This document shows positions 1-9,475 of a DNA stretch of 64,000 nucleotides, piece by piece. A program made the position numbers and the translations under genes. The notes beneath the pieces were generated by a model. It ran no database searches. It saw only the letters and a list, made by a program, of their open reading frames with translations, and was not told the DNA's origin. Within the stretch, counting starts at the first letter, position 1; every line of letters starts with the position of its first letter. This DNA comes from Delphinus delphis (Eukaryota; Chordata; Mammalia; Artiodactyla; Delphinidae): NCBI RefSeq assembly GCF_949987515.2, contig NW_027192658.1, forward strand, positions 868,001 through 932,000. Reading direction: 5' to 3'.

Positions 1-170
1 TCACAAACCTGCAGAGTTATAAATGACAGCTATCGTCCAAAAATAGACTGAAGTAAGGCTGCCAAGAGGACTTGAAAGCGGGGCAGAATTGCAGGAAACC
101 GATTTCAGGAGGTAGACTGGAATTGCATTGAAAGCATAGGAAAAGAGGCAGAACGTCCACAATGATGCAC
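1..170 (+). repeat. Unidentified 5' block of the unit (monomer 1 example)
   Basis: This block precedes the palindrome in every unit (offsets 1-170). It carries a PstI site at offsets 9-14 and a TTATAAAT stretch at about 15-22. I see no resemblance to LINE-1 or another known family. Variants are rare: a changed PstI site in monomers 40 and 41, GAAAGG in 3 and 7, and an extra A in 11. It contains none of the common subfamily markers. Confidence 0.7.
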
Positions 171-242
171 TTGGCCAAAAAGGGCGTATGCGTTTTTTCC
201 TGAATATATTCAGGAAAAAACGCATACGCCCTTTTTGGCCAA
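171..242. repeat. Perfect 72-bp palindrome (inverted repeat, no spacer), monomer 1
   Basis: The arm 171-206 (starting TTGGCCAAAAAGGGCG) is exactly reverse-complementary to 207-242, with the centre in GAATATATTC and no unpaired spacer. It could extrude as a cruciform, or fold into a 36-bp hairpin if transcribed. Copies start at 171, 1750, 3329, 4909, 6488, 8067, 9646, 11226, 12805, 14385, 15965, 17545, 19124, 20703, 22282, 23862, 25441, 27021, 28600, 30178, 31757, 33337, 34916, 36494, 38073, 39653, 41231, 42810, 44387, 45967, 47546, 49123, 50702, 52281, 53858, 55437, 57014, 58593, 60170, 61749 and 63328. By my reading 33 of 41 are perfect. The others have one arm substitution each. Confidence 0.96.
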
Positions 243-246
243 CCAA

Positions 247-256
247 GCAAGCTTGC
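247..256. repeat. Short palindrome GCAAGCTTGC containing a HindIII site
   Basis: A 10-bp perfect palindrome lies 4 bp after the 72-bp palindrome, at the junction with the LINE-1-derived part. It is present in nearly every unit and is changed to GCAAGCTTGT in monomers 17 and 21. HindIII digestion should therefore cut about once per unit and give a ladder of roughly 1.58 kb. Confidence 0.85.
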
Positions 257-770
257 AAAGGAAATCTGCACTACAATGAAGTCTCACTTCCCCCCGGTCA
301 AAAGGGCCATCTGAAAAAAGTGTAAAATCCAGAAAGGCAGGACAGGCCATGGAGAACTGGGAGCCTTGTTATGCTGATGGGCGGGATGTAAATTGCCAAC
401 AGACACTCGGGAGAAGTGTATGGTGTTTCCTGAAACATCTAAAAAACAAAGCAACGGAGCCTAGGGCACTGCCACTTATGGTCCTATAGCTTAGGGAAAT
501 TAAAATCAAAAAGACACAGCCACCCCAATGTTTGGGACGCCTCTGTTTACAAGAACCTCGTTTACAGTACAAGTTCAACATCGCAGAAAGTGAAAAATGG
601 ATAAAGAAGTTGTGGTATTTACTTACAAAGCAATATCACTCAGCAATGAAATCTATGTCATCAGGCCCTTAGCATCACAATGAGTGGATTCAGGTATGAT
701 GATTCTAACTGAAATAAGTCACACAGAAAAAGAAACATCATAAGATATCAGTAATACACGGAATGTAAAC
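257..770 (+). pseudogene. Decayed C-terminal part of L1 ORF2 (reverse transcriptase protein), monomer 1 example
   Basis: Read in the frame of the ATG at 276, the sequence gives ICTTMKSH, PVKRAI, GELGALLC and GCKL, which track the conserved C-terminal region of L1 ORF2p beyond its reverse transcriptase domain. TGA stops interrupt it at 312-314 and 375-377. One extra base near 395 then shifts the frame, after which SVWCFLKHLK and later KWIKKLWY and QYHSAMK are recognisable. It encodes no usable protein. The same remnant lies in every unit. Only in monomer 28 does the distal part become an open frame (43115-43309). The end near 770 is estimated from where L1 coding similarity gives way to 3' UTR-like sequence. 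Confidence 0.8.
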
Positions 771-1050
771 TTGGCTACACAGGAACTGAATTACAGAACA
801 GAACAGGGTCTCAAATTTAGAAAACCAACTTATGCTTGCTTAAGGGTAAAGGTGAGTTGGGGTGCTGCATAAAACCAGAGATTGAAATGAGCACAGATAA
901 AGTTCCTTAAGTCAAATATGGAATAGACAAGAGCTACTCCTTGCTCAACGAAATGGACTCAACACCGCATATTAAACGCCTAAGAATGTACCTGACTAGT
1001 AAGTATCGTAAAACCTATGGATTGCTATGTCTCCAAAAGAGAATCAAGCA
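770..1050 (+). repeat. L1 3' UTR-like part of the unit (monomer 1 example)
   Basis: After the ORF2 remnant comes CTCAAATTTAGAAAACCAAC, the purine-rich GGTAAAGGTGAGTTGGGG, and CAAATATGGAATAGACAAGAG, in the same order as the cetartiodactyl L1 3' UTR. AAAACCTATGGATTG near 1010 is the last stretch I can align. The boundary with unidentified sequence is soft. Confidence 0.6.
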
Positions 1051-1579
1051 TGTGTACAGGGGCATAAACGCAGCAGTGATAGGATTGGAGAGGTTCGGTG
1101 AGCAAATGAAGACCCTTTGAAGTCATAATGCATGGTGCCCATTACACGGGTCTCAACTCTCCAGGTTTAAGGTATTCTTCCTTCTGCTAAAACATGCATG
1201 TGGAACCCAAGTATGATCAACCATGTGAACGGGAGACGTGTTCAAATATGTCTCAGTTTTCCTCCCCTGGTACTCGGGTGCAACATTCCAGATGCTTTAC
1301 TAACACTCTCCCCACTTGGAGAGTCAGCGCCTTTAACCTCCTGTTTGGCACAGTTTGCAATTTCTGCGGAAGATGAACAGGAATAGCGAGAACCAATGAG
1401 AGGCTAGCTGGAGGTGTCTGGACGGGCAAATTTAACTCTCATTTCCCACCAGGAAGAGGAAATAACCAAAGGCTCAGCGTGCCGTACCGGAACCAGATTA
1501 GGGCCTGAAGCCATCCTGCGGTGTTGCGGCCAGCTCAAAAGAAAGCGAGTTGAAGAAAGGAGCTCAGGGGCACTGTAAT
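1050..1579 (+). repeat. Unidentified 3' block of the unit with the A/B diagnostic segment (monomer 1 example)
   Basis: This roughly 530-bp block has no family I recognise. It contains the A/B segment (offsets about 1137-1226) and further common variant sites: CAGCGCC or CAGTCCC near 1336, GGAAATAACC or GGAATTAACC near 1460, GTACCGG or GTGCCGG near 1485, and CAGCTCAAAA or CAGGTCACAA near 1532. Short open frames of 60-62 codons occur in A-type copies only because B-type changes remove them. I see no promoter, splice or RNA-gene signature. Confidence 0.7.
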
Positions 1580-3158
1580 TCACAAACCTGCAGAGTTATA
1601 AATGACAGCTATCGTCCAAAAATAGACTGAAGTAAGGCTGCCAAGAGGACTTGAAAGCGGGGCAGAATTGCAGGAAACCGATTTCAGGAGGTAGACTGGA
1701 ATTGCATTGAAAGCATAGGAAAAGAGGCAGAACGTCCACAATGATGCACTTGGCCAAAAAGGGCGTATGCGTTTTTTCCTGAATATATTCAGGAAAAAAC
1801 GCATACGCCCTTTTTGGCCAACCAAGCAAGCTTGCAAAGGAAATCTGCACTACAATGAAGTCTCACTTCCCCCCGGTCAAAAGGGCCATCTGAAAAAAGT
1901 GTAAAATCCAGAAAGGCAGGACAGGCCATGGAGAACTGGGAGCCTTGTTATGCTGATGGGCGGGATGTAAATTGCCAACAGACACTCGGGAGAAGTGTAT
2001 GGTGTTTCCTGAAACATCTAAAAAACAAAGCAACAGAACCTAGGGCACTTCCACTTATGGTCCTATAGCTTAGGGAAATTAAAATCAAAAAGACACAGCC
2101 ACCCCAAAGTTTGGAACGGCTCTGTTTACAAGAACCTCGTTTACAGTAAAAGTTCAACATCGCAGAAAGTGAAAAATGGATAAAGAAGTTGTGGTATTTA
2201 CTTACAAAGCAATATCACTCAGCAATGAAATCTGTGTCATCAGGCCCTTAGCAGCACAATGAGTGGATTCAGGTATGATGATTCTAACTGAAGTAAGTCA
2301 CACAGAAAAAGAAACATCATAAGATATCAGTAATACACGTAATGTAAACTTGGCTACACAGGAACTGAATTACAGAACAGAACAGGGTCTCAAATTTAGA
2401 AAACCAACTTATGCTTGCTTAAGGGGAAAGGTGAGTTGGGGTGCTGCATAAAACCAGAGATTGAAATGAGCACAGATAAAGTTCCTTAAGTCAAATATGG
2501 AATAGACAAGAGCTACTCCTTGCTCAACGAAATGGACTCAACACCGCATATTAAACGCCTAAGAATGTACCTGACTAGTAATTATCGTAAAACCTATGGA
2601 TTGCTATGTCTCCGAAAGAGAATCAAGCATGTGTACAGGGGCATAAACGCAGCAGTGATAGGATTGGAGAGGTTCGGTGAGCAAATGAAGACCCTTTGAA
2701 GTCATATTGCATGGTACCCATTACACGGGTCTCAACTCTCCAGGTTTAAGGTATTCTTCCTTCAGCTAAAACATGCATGTGGAACCCAAGTATGATCAAC
2801 CATGTGAACGGGAGACGTGTTCAAATATGTCTCAGTTTTCCTCCCCTGGTACTCGGGTGCAACATTCCAGACGCTTTACTAACACTCTCCCCACTTGGAG
2901 AGTCAGCGCCTTTAACCTCCTGTTTGGCCCAGTTTGCAATTTCTGCGGAAGATGAACAGGAATAGCGAGAACCAATGAGAGGCTAGCTGGAGGTGTCTGG
3001 ACGGGCAAATTTAACTCTCATTTCCCACCAGGAAGAGGAAATAACCAAAGGCTCAGCGTGCCGTACCGGAACCAGATTAGGGCCTGAAGCCATCCTGCAG
3101 TGTTGCGGCCAGCTCACAAGAAAGCGAGTTGAAGAAAGGAGCTCAGGGGCACTGTAAT
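1580..3158 (+). repeat. Satellite monomer 2 (A, S, GAC)
   Basis: 1,579 bp, perfect palindrome. Private to it and monomer 6 are CAGTAAAAGTTC and ACACGTAATG. Confidence 0.93.
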
Positions 3159-4738
3159 TCACAAACCTGCAGAGTTATAAATGACAGCTATCGTCCAAAA
3201 ATAGACTGAAGAAAGGCTGCCAAGAGGACTTGAAAGCGGGGCAGAATTGCAGGAAACCGATTTCAGGAGGTAGACTGGAATTGCATTGAAAGCATAGGAA
3301 AAGAGGCAGAACGTCCACAATGATGCACTTGGCCAAAAAGGGCGTATGCGTTTTTTCCTGAATATATTCAGGAAAAAACGCATACGCCCTTTTTGGCCAA
3401 CCAAGCAAGCTTGCAAAGGAAATCTGCACTACAATGAAGTCTCACTTCCCCCCGGTCAAAAGGGCCATCTGAAAAAAGTGTAAAATCCAGAAAGGCAGGA
3501 CAGGCCATGGAGAACTGGGAGCCTTGTTATGCTGATGGGCGGGATGTAAATTGCCAACAGACACTCGGGAGAAGTGTATGGTGTTTCCTGAAACATCTAA
3601 AAAACAAAGCAACAGAGCCTAGGGCACTTCCACTTATGGTCCTATAGCTTAGGGAAATTAAAATCAAAAAGACACAGCCACCCCAAAGTTTGGAACGGCT
3701 CTGTTTACAAGAACCTCGTTTACAGTACAAGTTCAACATCGCAGAAAGTGAAAAATGGATAAAGAACTTGTGGTATTTACTTACAAAGCAATATCACTCA
3801 GCAATGAAATCTGTGTCATCAGGCCCTTAGCAGCACAATGAGTGGATTCAGGTATGATGATTCTAACTGAAGTAAGTCACACAGAAAAAGAAACATCATA
3901 AGATATCAGTAATACACGGAATGTAAACTTGGCTACACAGGAACTGAATTACAGAACAGAACAGGGTCTCAAATTTAGAAAACCAACTTATGCTTGCTTA
4001 AGGGTAAAGGTGAGTTGGGGTGCTGCATAAAACCAGAGATTGAAATGAGCACAGATAAAGTTCCTTAAGCCAAATATGGAATAGACAAGAGCTACTCCTT
4101 GCTCAACGAAATGGACTCAACACCGCATATTAAACGCCTAAGAATGTACCTGACTAGTAATTATCGTAAAACCTATGGATTGCTATGTCTCCGAAAGAGA
4201 ATCAAGCATGTGTACAGGGGCATAAACGCAGCAGTGATAGGATTGGAGAGGTTCGGTGAGCAAATGAAGACCCTTTGAAGTCATATTGCATCGTACCCAT
4301 TCCACGGGTTTCAACTACCCAGGTTTAAGGTATTCTTCCTTCAGCTAAAACATGCATGTGGAACCTAGAGTATGATCAACCATGTGATCGGGAGACGTGT
4401 TCAAATATGTCTCAGTTTTCCTCCCCTGGTACTCGGGTGCAACATTCCAGACGCTTTACTAACACTCTCCCCACTTGGAGAGTCAGCGCCTTTAACCTCC
4501 TGTTTGGCCCAGTTTGCAATTTCTGCGGAAGATGAACAGGAATAGCGAGAACCAATGAGAGGCTAGCTGGAGGTGTCTGGACGGGCAAATTTAACTCTCA
4601 TTTCCCACCAGGAAGAGGAAATAACCAAAGGCTCAGCGTGCCGTACCGGAACAAGATTAGGGCCTGAAGCCATCCTGCAGTGTTGCGGCCAGCTCAAAAG
4701 AAAGCGAGTTGAAGAAAGGAGCTCAGGGGCACTGTAAT
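3159..4738 (+). repeat. Satellite monomer 3 (B, S, GAC)
   Basis: 1,580 bp, perfect palindrome. It shares GAAGAAAGGC near its start, CATCGTACCC and AACAAGATTAGG with monomer 7. AAAGAACTTG is shared with 7 and 41. Confidence 0.93.
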
Positions 4739-6317
4739 TCACAAACCTGCAGAGTTATAAATGACAGCTATCGTCCAAAAATAGACTGAAGTAAGGCTGC
4801 CAAGAGGACTTGAAAGCGGGGCAGAATTGCAGGAAACCGATTTCAGGAGGTAGACTGGAATTGCATTGAAAGCATAGGAAAAGAGGCAGAACGTCCACAA
4901 TGATGCACTTGGCCAAAAAGGGCGTATGCGTTTTTTCCTGAATATATTCAGGAAAAAACGCATACGCCCTTTTTGGCCAACCAAGCAAGCTTGCAAAGGA
5001 AATCTGCACTACAATGAAGTCTCACTTCCCCCCGGTCAAAAGGGCCATCTGAAAAAAGTGTAAAATCCAGAAAGGCAGGACAGGCCATGGAGAACTGGGA
5101 GCCTTGTTATGCTGATGGGCGGGATGTAAATTGCCAACAGACACTCGGGAGAAGTGTATGGTGTTTCCTGAAACATCTAAAAAACAAAGCAACAGAGCCT
5201 AGGGCACTGCCACTTATGGTCCTATAGCTTAGGGAAATTAAAATCAAAAAGACACAGCCACCCCAAAGTTTGGAACGGCTCTGTTTACAAGAACCTCGTT
5301 TACAGTACAAGTTCAACATCGCAGAAAGTGAAAAATGGATAAAGAAGTTGTGGTATTTACTTACAAAGCAATATCACTCAGCAATGAAATCTGTGTCATC
5401 AGGCCCTTAGCAGCACAATGAGTGGATTCAGGTATGATGATTCTAACTGAAGTAAGTCACACAGAAAAAGAAACATCATAAGATATCAGTAATACACGGA
5501 ATGTAAACTTGGCTACACAGGAACTGAATTACAGAACAGAACAGGGTCTCAAATTTAGAAAACCAACTTATGCTTGCTTAAGGGTAAAGGTGAGTTGGGG
5601 TGCTGCATAAAACCAGAGATTGAAATGAGCACAGATAAAGTTCCTTAAGTCAAATATGGAATAGACAAGAGCTACTCCTTGCTCAACGAAATGGACTCAA
5701 CACCGCATATTAAACGCCTAAGAATGTACCTGACTAGTAATTATCTTAAAACCTATGGATTGCTATGTCTCCGAAAGAGAATCAAGCATGTGTACAGGGG
5801 CATAAACGCAGCAGTGATAGGATTGGAGAGGTTCGGTGAGCAAATGAAGACCCTTTGAAGTCATATTGCATGGTACCCATTACACGGGTCTCAACTCTCC
5901 AGGTTTAAGGTATTCTTCCTTCAGCTAAAACATGCATGTGGAACCCAAGTATGATCAACCATGTGAACGGGAGACGTGTTCAAATATGTCTCAGTTTTCC
6001 TCCCCTGGTACTCGGGTGCAACATTCCAGATGCTTTACTAACACTCTCCCCACTTGGAGAGTCAGCGCCTTTAACCTCCTGTTTGGCCCAGTTTGCAATT
6101 TCTGCGGAAGATGAACAGGAATAGCGAGAACCAATGAGAGGCTAGCTGGAGGTGTCTGGACGGGCAAATTTAACTCTCACTTCCCACCAGGAAGAGGAAA
6201 TAACCAAAGGCTCAGCGTGCCGTACCGGAACCAGATTAGGGCCTGAAGCCATCCTGCGGTGTTGGGGCCAGGTCACAAGAAAGCGAGTTGAAGAAAGGAG
6301 CTCAGGGGCACTGTAAT
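4739..6317 (+). repeat. Satellite monomer 4 (A, S, GAC)
   Basis: 1,579 bp, perfect palindrome. Shares TTATCTTAAAACC and CTCTCACTTCCC with monomer 8. The G at 6265 (GTTGGGGCC) is private. Confidence 0.93.
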
Positions 6318-7896
6318 TCACAAACCTGCAGAGTTATAAATGACAGCTATCGTCCAAAAATAGACTGAAGTAAGGCTGCCAAGAGGACTTGAAAGCGGGG
6401 CAGAATTGCAGGAAACCGATTTCAGGAGGTAGACTGGAATTGCATTGAAAGCATAGGAAAAGAGGCAGAACGTCCACAATGATGCACTTGGCCAAAAAGG
6501 GCGTATGCGTTTTTTCCTGAATATATTCAGGAAAAAACGCATACGCCCTTTTTGGCCAACCAAGCAAGCTTGCAAAGGAAATCTGCACTACAATGAAGTC
6601 TCACTTCCCCCCGGTCAAAAGGGCCATCTGAAAAAAGTGTAAAATCCAGAAAGGCAGGACAGGCCATGGAGAACTGGGAGCCTTGTTATGCTGATGGGCG
6701 GGATGTAAATTGCCAACAGACACTCGGGAGAAGTGTATGGTGTTTCCTGAAACATCTAAAAAACAAAGCAACGGAGCCTAGGGCACTGCCACTTATGGTC
6801 CTATAGCTTAGGGAAATTAAAATCAAAAAGACACAGCCACCCCAATGTTTGGGACGCCTCTGTTTACAAGAACCTCGTTTACAGTACAAGTTCAACATCG
6901 CAGAAAGTGAAAAATGGATAAAGAAGTTGTGGTATTTACTTACAAAGCAATATCACTCAGCAATGAAATCTATGTCATCAGGCCCTTAGCATCACAATGA
7001 GTGGATTCAGGTATGATGATTCTAACTGAAATAAGTCACACAGAAAAAGAAACATCATAAGATATCAGTAATACACGGAATGTAAACTTGGCTACACAGG
7101 AACTGAATTACAGAACAGAACAGGGTCTCAAATTTAGAAAACCAACTTATGCTTGCTTAAGGGTAAAGGTGAGTTGGGGTGCTGCATAAAACCAGAGATT
7201 GAAATGAGCACAGATAAAGTTCCTTAAGTCAAATATGGAATAGACAAGAGCTACTCCTTGCTCAACGAAATGGACTCAACACCGCATATTAAACGCCTAA
7301 GAATGTACCTGACTAGTAAGTATCGTAAAACCTATGGATTGCTATGTCTCCAAAAGAGAATCAAGCATGTGTACAGGGGCATAAACGCAGCAGTGATAGG
7401 ATTGGAGAGGTTCGGTGAGCAAATGAAGACCCTTTGAAGTCATATTGCATGGTGCCCATTACACGGGTCTCAACTCTCCAGGTTTAAGGTATTCTTCCTT
7501 CTGCTAAAACATGCATGTGGAACCCAAGTATGATCAACCATGTGAACGGGAGACGTGTTCAAATATGTCTCAGTTTTCCTCCCCTGGTACTCGGGTGCAA
7601 CATTCCAGATGCTTTACTAACACTCTCCCCACTTGGAGAGTCAGCGCCTTTAACCTCCTGTTTGGCACAGTTTGCAATTTCTGCGGAAGATGAACAGGAA
7701 TAGCGAGAACCAATGAGAGGCTAGCTGGAGGTGTCTGGACGGGCAAATTTAACTCTCATTTCCCACCAGGAAGAGGAAATAACCAAAGGCTCAGCGTGCC
7801 GTACCGGAACCAGATTAGGGCCTGAAGCCATCCTGCGGTGTTGCGGCCAGCTCAAAAGAAAGCGAGTTGAAGAAAGGAGCTCAGGGGCACTGTAAT
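6318..7896 (+). repeat. Satellite monomer 5 (A, P, GAC)
   Basis: 1,579 bp, perfect palindrome. Near-identical to monomer 1, with T rather than A at 7445. Confidence 0.93.
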
Positions 7897-9475
7897 TCAC
7901 AAACCTGCAGAGTTATAAATGACAGCTATCGTCCAAAAATAGACTGAAGTAAGGCTGCCAAGAGGACTTGAAAGCGGGGCAGAATTGCAGGAAACCGATT
8001 TCAGGAGGTAGACTGGAATTGCATTGAAAGCATAGGAAAAGAGGCAGAACGTCCACAATGATGCACTTGGCCAAAAAGGGCGTATGCGTTTTTTCCTGAA
8101 TATATTCAGGAAAAAACGCATACGCCCTTTTTGGCCAACCAAGCAAGCTTGCAAAGGAAATCTGCACTACAATGAAGTCTCACTTCCCCCCGGTCAAAAG
8201 GGCCATCTGAAAAAAGTGTAAAATCCAGAAAGGCAGGACAGGCCATGGAGAACTGGGAGCCTTGTTATGCTGATGGGCGGGATGTAAATTGCCAACAGAC
8301 ACTCGGGAGAAGTGTATGGTGTTTCCTGAAACATCTAAAAAACAAAGCAACAGAACCTAGGGCACTTCCACTTATGGTCCTATAGCTTAGGGAAATTAAA
8401 ATCAAAAAGACACAGCCACCCCAAAGTTTGGAACGGCTCTGTTTACAAGAACCTCGTTTACAGTAAAAGTTCAACATCGCAGAAAGTGAAAAATGGATAA
8501 AGAAGTTGTGGTATTTACTTACAAAGCAATATCACTCAGCAATGAAATCTGTGTCATCAGGCCCTTAGCAGCACAATGAGTGGATTCAGGTATGATGATT
8601 CTAACTGAAGTAAGTCACACAGAAAAAGAAACATCATAAGATATCAGTAATACACGTAATGTAAACTTGGCTACACAGGAACTGAATTACAGAACAGAAC
8701 AGGGTCTCAAATTTAGAAAACCAACTTATGCTTGCTTAAGGGGAAAGGTGAGTTGGGGTGCTGCATAAAACCAGAGATTGAAATGAGCACAGATAAAGTT
8801 CCTTAAGTCAAATATGGAATAGACAAGAGCTACTCCTTGCTCAACGAAATGGACTCAACACCGCATATTAAACGCCTAAGAATGTACCTGACTAGTAATT
8901 ATCGTAAAACCTATGGATTGCTATGTCTCCGAAAGAGAATCAAGCATGTGTACAGGGGCATAAACGCAGCAGTGATAGGATTGGAGAGGTTCGGTGAGCA
9001 AATGAAGACCCTTTGAAGTCATATTGCATGGTACCCATTACACGGGTCTCAACTCTCCAGGTTTAAGGTATTCTTCCTTCAGCTAAAACATGCATGTGGA
9101 ACCCAAGTATGATCAACCATGTGAACGGGAGACGTGTTCAAATATGTCTCAGTTTTCCTCCCCTGGTACTCGGGTGCAACATTCCAGACGCTTTACTAAC
9201 ACTCTCCCCACTTGGAGAGTCAGCGCCTTTAACCTCCTGTTTGGCCCAGTTTGCAATTTCTGCGGAAGATGAACAGGAATAGCGAGAACCAATGAGAGGC
9301 TAGCTGGAGGTGTCTGGACGGGCAAATTTAACTCTCATTTCCCACCAGGAAGAGGAAATAACCAAAGGCTCAGCGTGCCGTACCGGAACCAGATTAGGGC
9401 CTGAAGCCATCCTGCAGTGTTGCGGCCAGCTCACAAGAAAGCGAGTTGAAGAAAGGAGCTCAGGGGCACTGTAAT
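7897..9475 (+). repeat. Satellite monomer 6 (A, S, GAC)
   Basis: 1,579 bp, perfect palindrome. I saw no difference from monomer 2. Confidence 0.93.

Larger units (their letters stand above)
257..1050 (+). mobile_element. LINE-1 (L1) 3' fragment forming half of the unit (monomer 1 example)
   Basis: From about offset 257 the sequence follows the 3' end of an artiodactyl-type L1 in sense orientation. Recognisable stretches in order are CTACAATGAAGTCTCAC, GGGATGTAAATTG, AATCAAAAAGACACA, AATGGATAAAGAAGTTGTGG, AAGTCACACAGAAAAAGAAA and the purine-rich GGTAAAGGTGAGTTGGGG, which sits where the L1 3' UTR purine tract lies. Similarity fades near offsets 1010-1050. I see no poly(A) tail or target-site duplication, so the fragment was captured and amplified inside the satellite and is not a fresh insertion. 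It recurs at the same offsets in all 41 units. The alignment was done by eye against the remembered family, so the ends are approximate. Confidence 0.85.
1..1579 (+). repeat. Satellite monomer 1 (A, P, GAC)
   Basis: 1,579 bp, perfect palindrome. It carries CCAATGTTTGGG, found only here and in monomer 5 and closer to the L1 ancestor than the common CCAAAGTTTGG, and a private A at 1128. Confidence 0.93.
1..6317 (+). repeat. Higher-order repeat: tetramer copy 1 (monomers 1-4)
   Basis: Four units in the order A, A, B, A that recur almost unchanged at 6318-12634 with a 6,317-bp shift. Private markers shared by both copies include CCAATGTTTGGG (monomers 1 and 5), CAGTAAAAGTTC (2 and 6), GAAGAAAGGC and AAAGAACTTG (3 and 7), and TTATCTTAAAACC (4 and 8). 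I found only two differences by eye: A at 1128 versus T at 7445, and G at 6265 versus C at 12582. Confidence 0.9.

Noticed and set aside
15..22. TATA-like TTATAAAT near the unit start with a CCAAT near offset 1395 of the preceding unit
   Set aside because: The spacing is about 200 bp and there is no linked gene or conserved initiator. Such short motifs are expected by chance in a 1.58-kb unit.
171..242. Hairpin read as a rho-independent terminator or as an insertion-sequence end
   Set aside because: The array is eukaryotic satellite DNA with L1 sequence. The palindrome has no loop and no adjacent gene, and no transposase is present.
1..271. Overlapping minus-strand open frames of 84 and 85 codons, repeated in almost every unit
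   Set aside because: They overlap in two frames, cross the palindrome, and are conserved only because the DNA repeats. A single extra A in monomer 11 alters both. No homology or start context supports a gene.
369..581. Minus-strand 70-codon open frame in every unit
   Set aside because: It is antisense to the L1 ORF2 remnant. Its differences between copies simply mirror the P/S and GAC/ACC DNA variants.
1085..1110. GGTTCGGTGAG as an RNA polymerase III B box
   Set aside because: Only the GGTTCG half matches. There is no A box at a suitable distance and no T-run terminator.
1194..1386. Plus-strand 60- and 62-codon open frames
   Set aside because: They exist only in A-type units and are two overlapping frames of the same DNA with no recognisable protein. 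B-type units lack them, so there is no sign of selection.
1..1579. Bovine or other ruminant satellite
   Set aside because: The unit length and layout do not match the ruminant satellites I know (for example about 1.4 kb for bovine satellite I). The L1-containing 1,579-bp unit fits cetaceans better.
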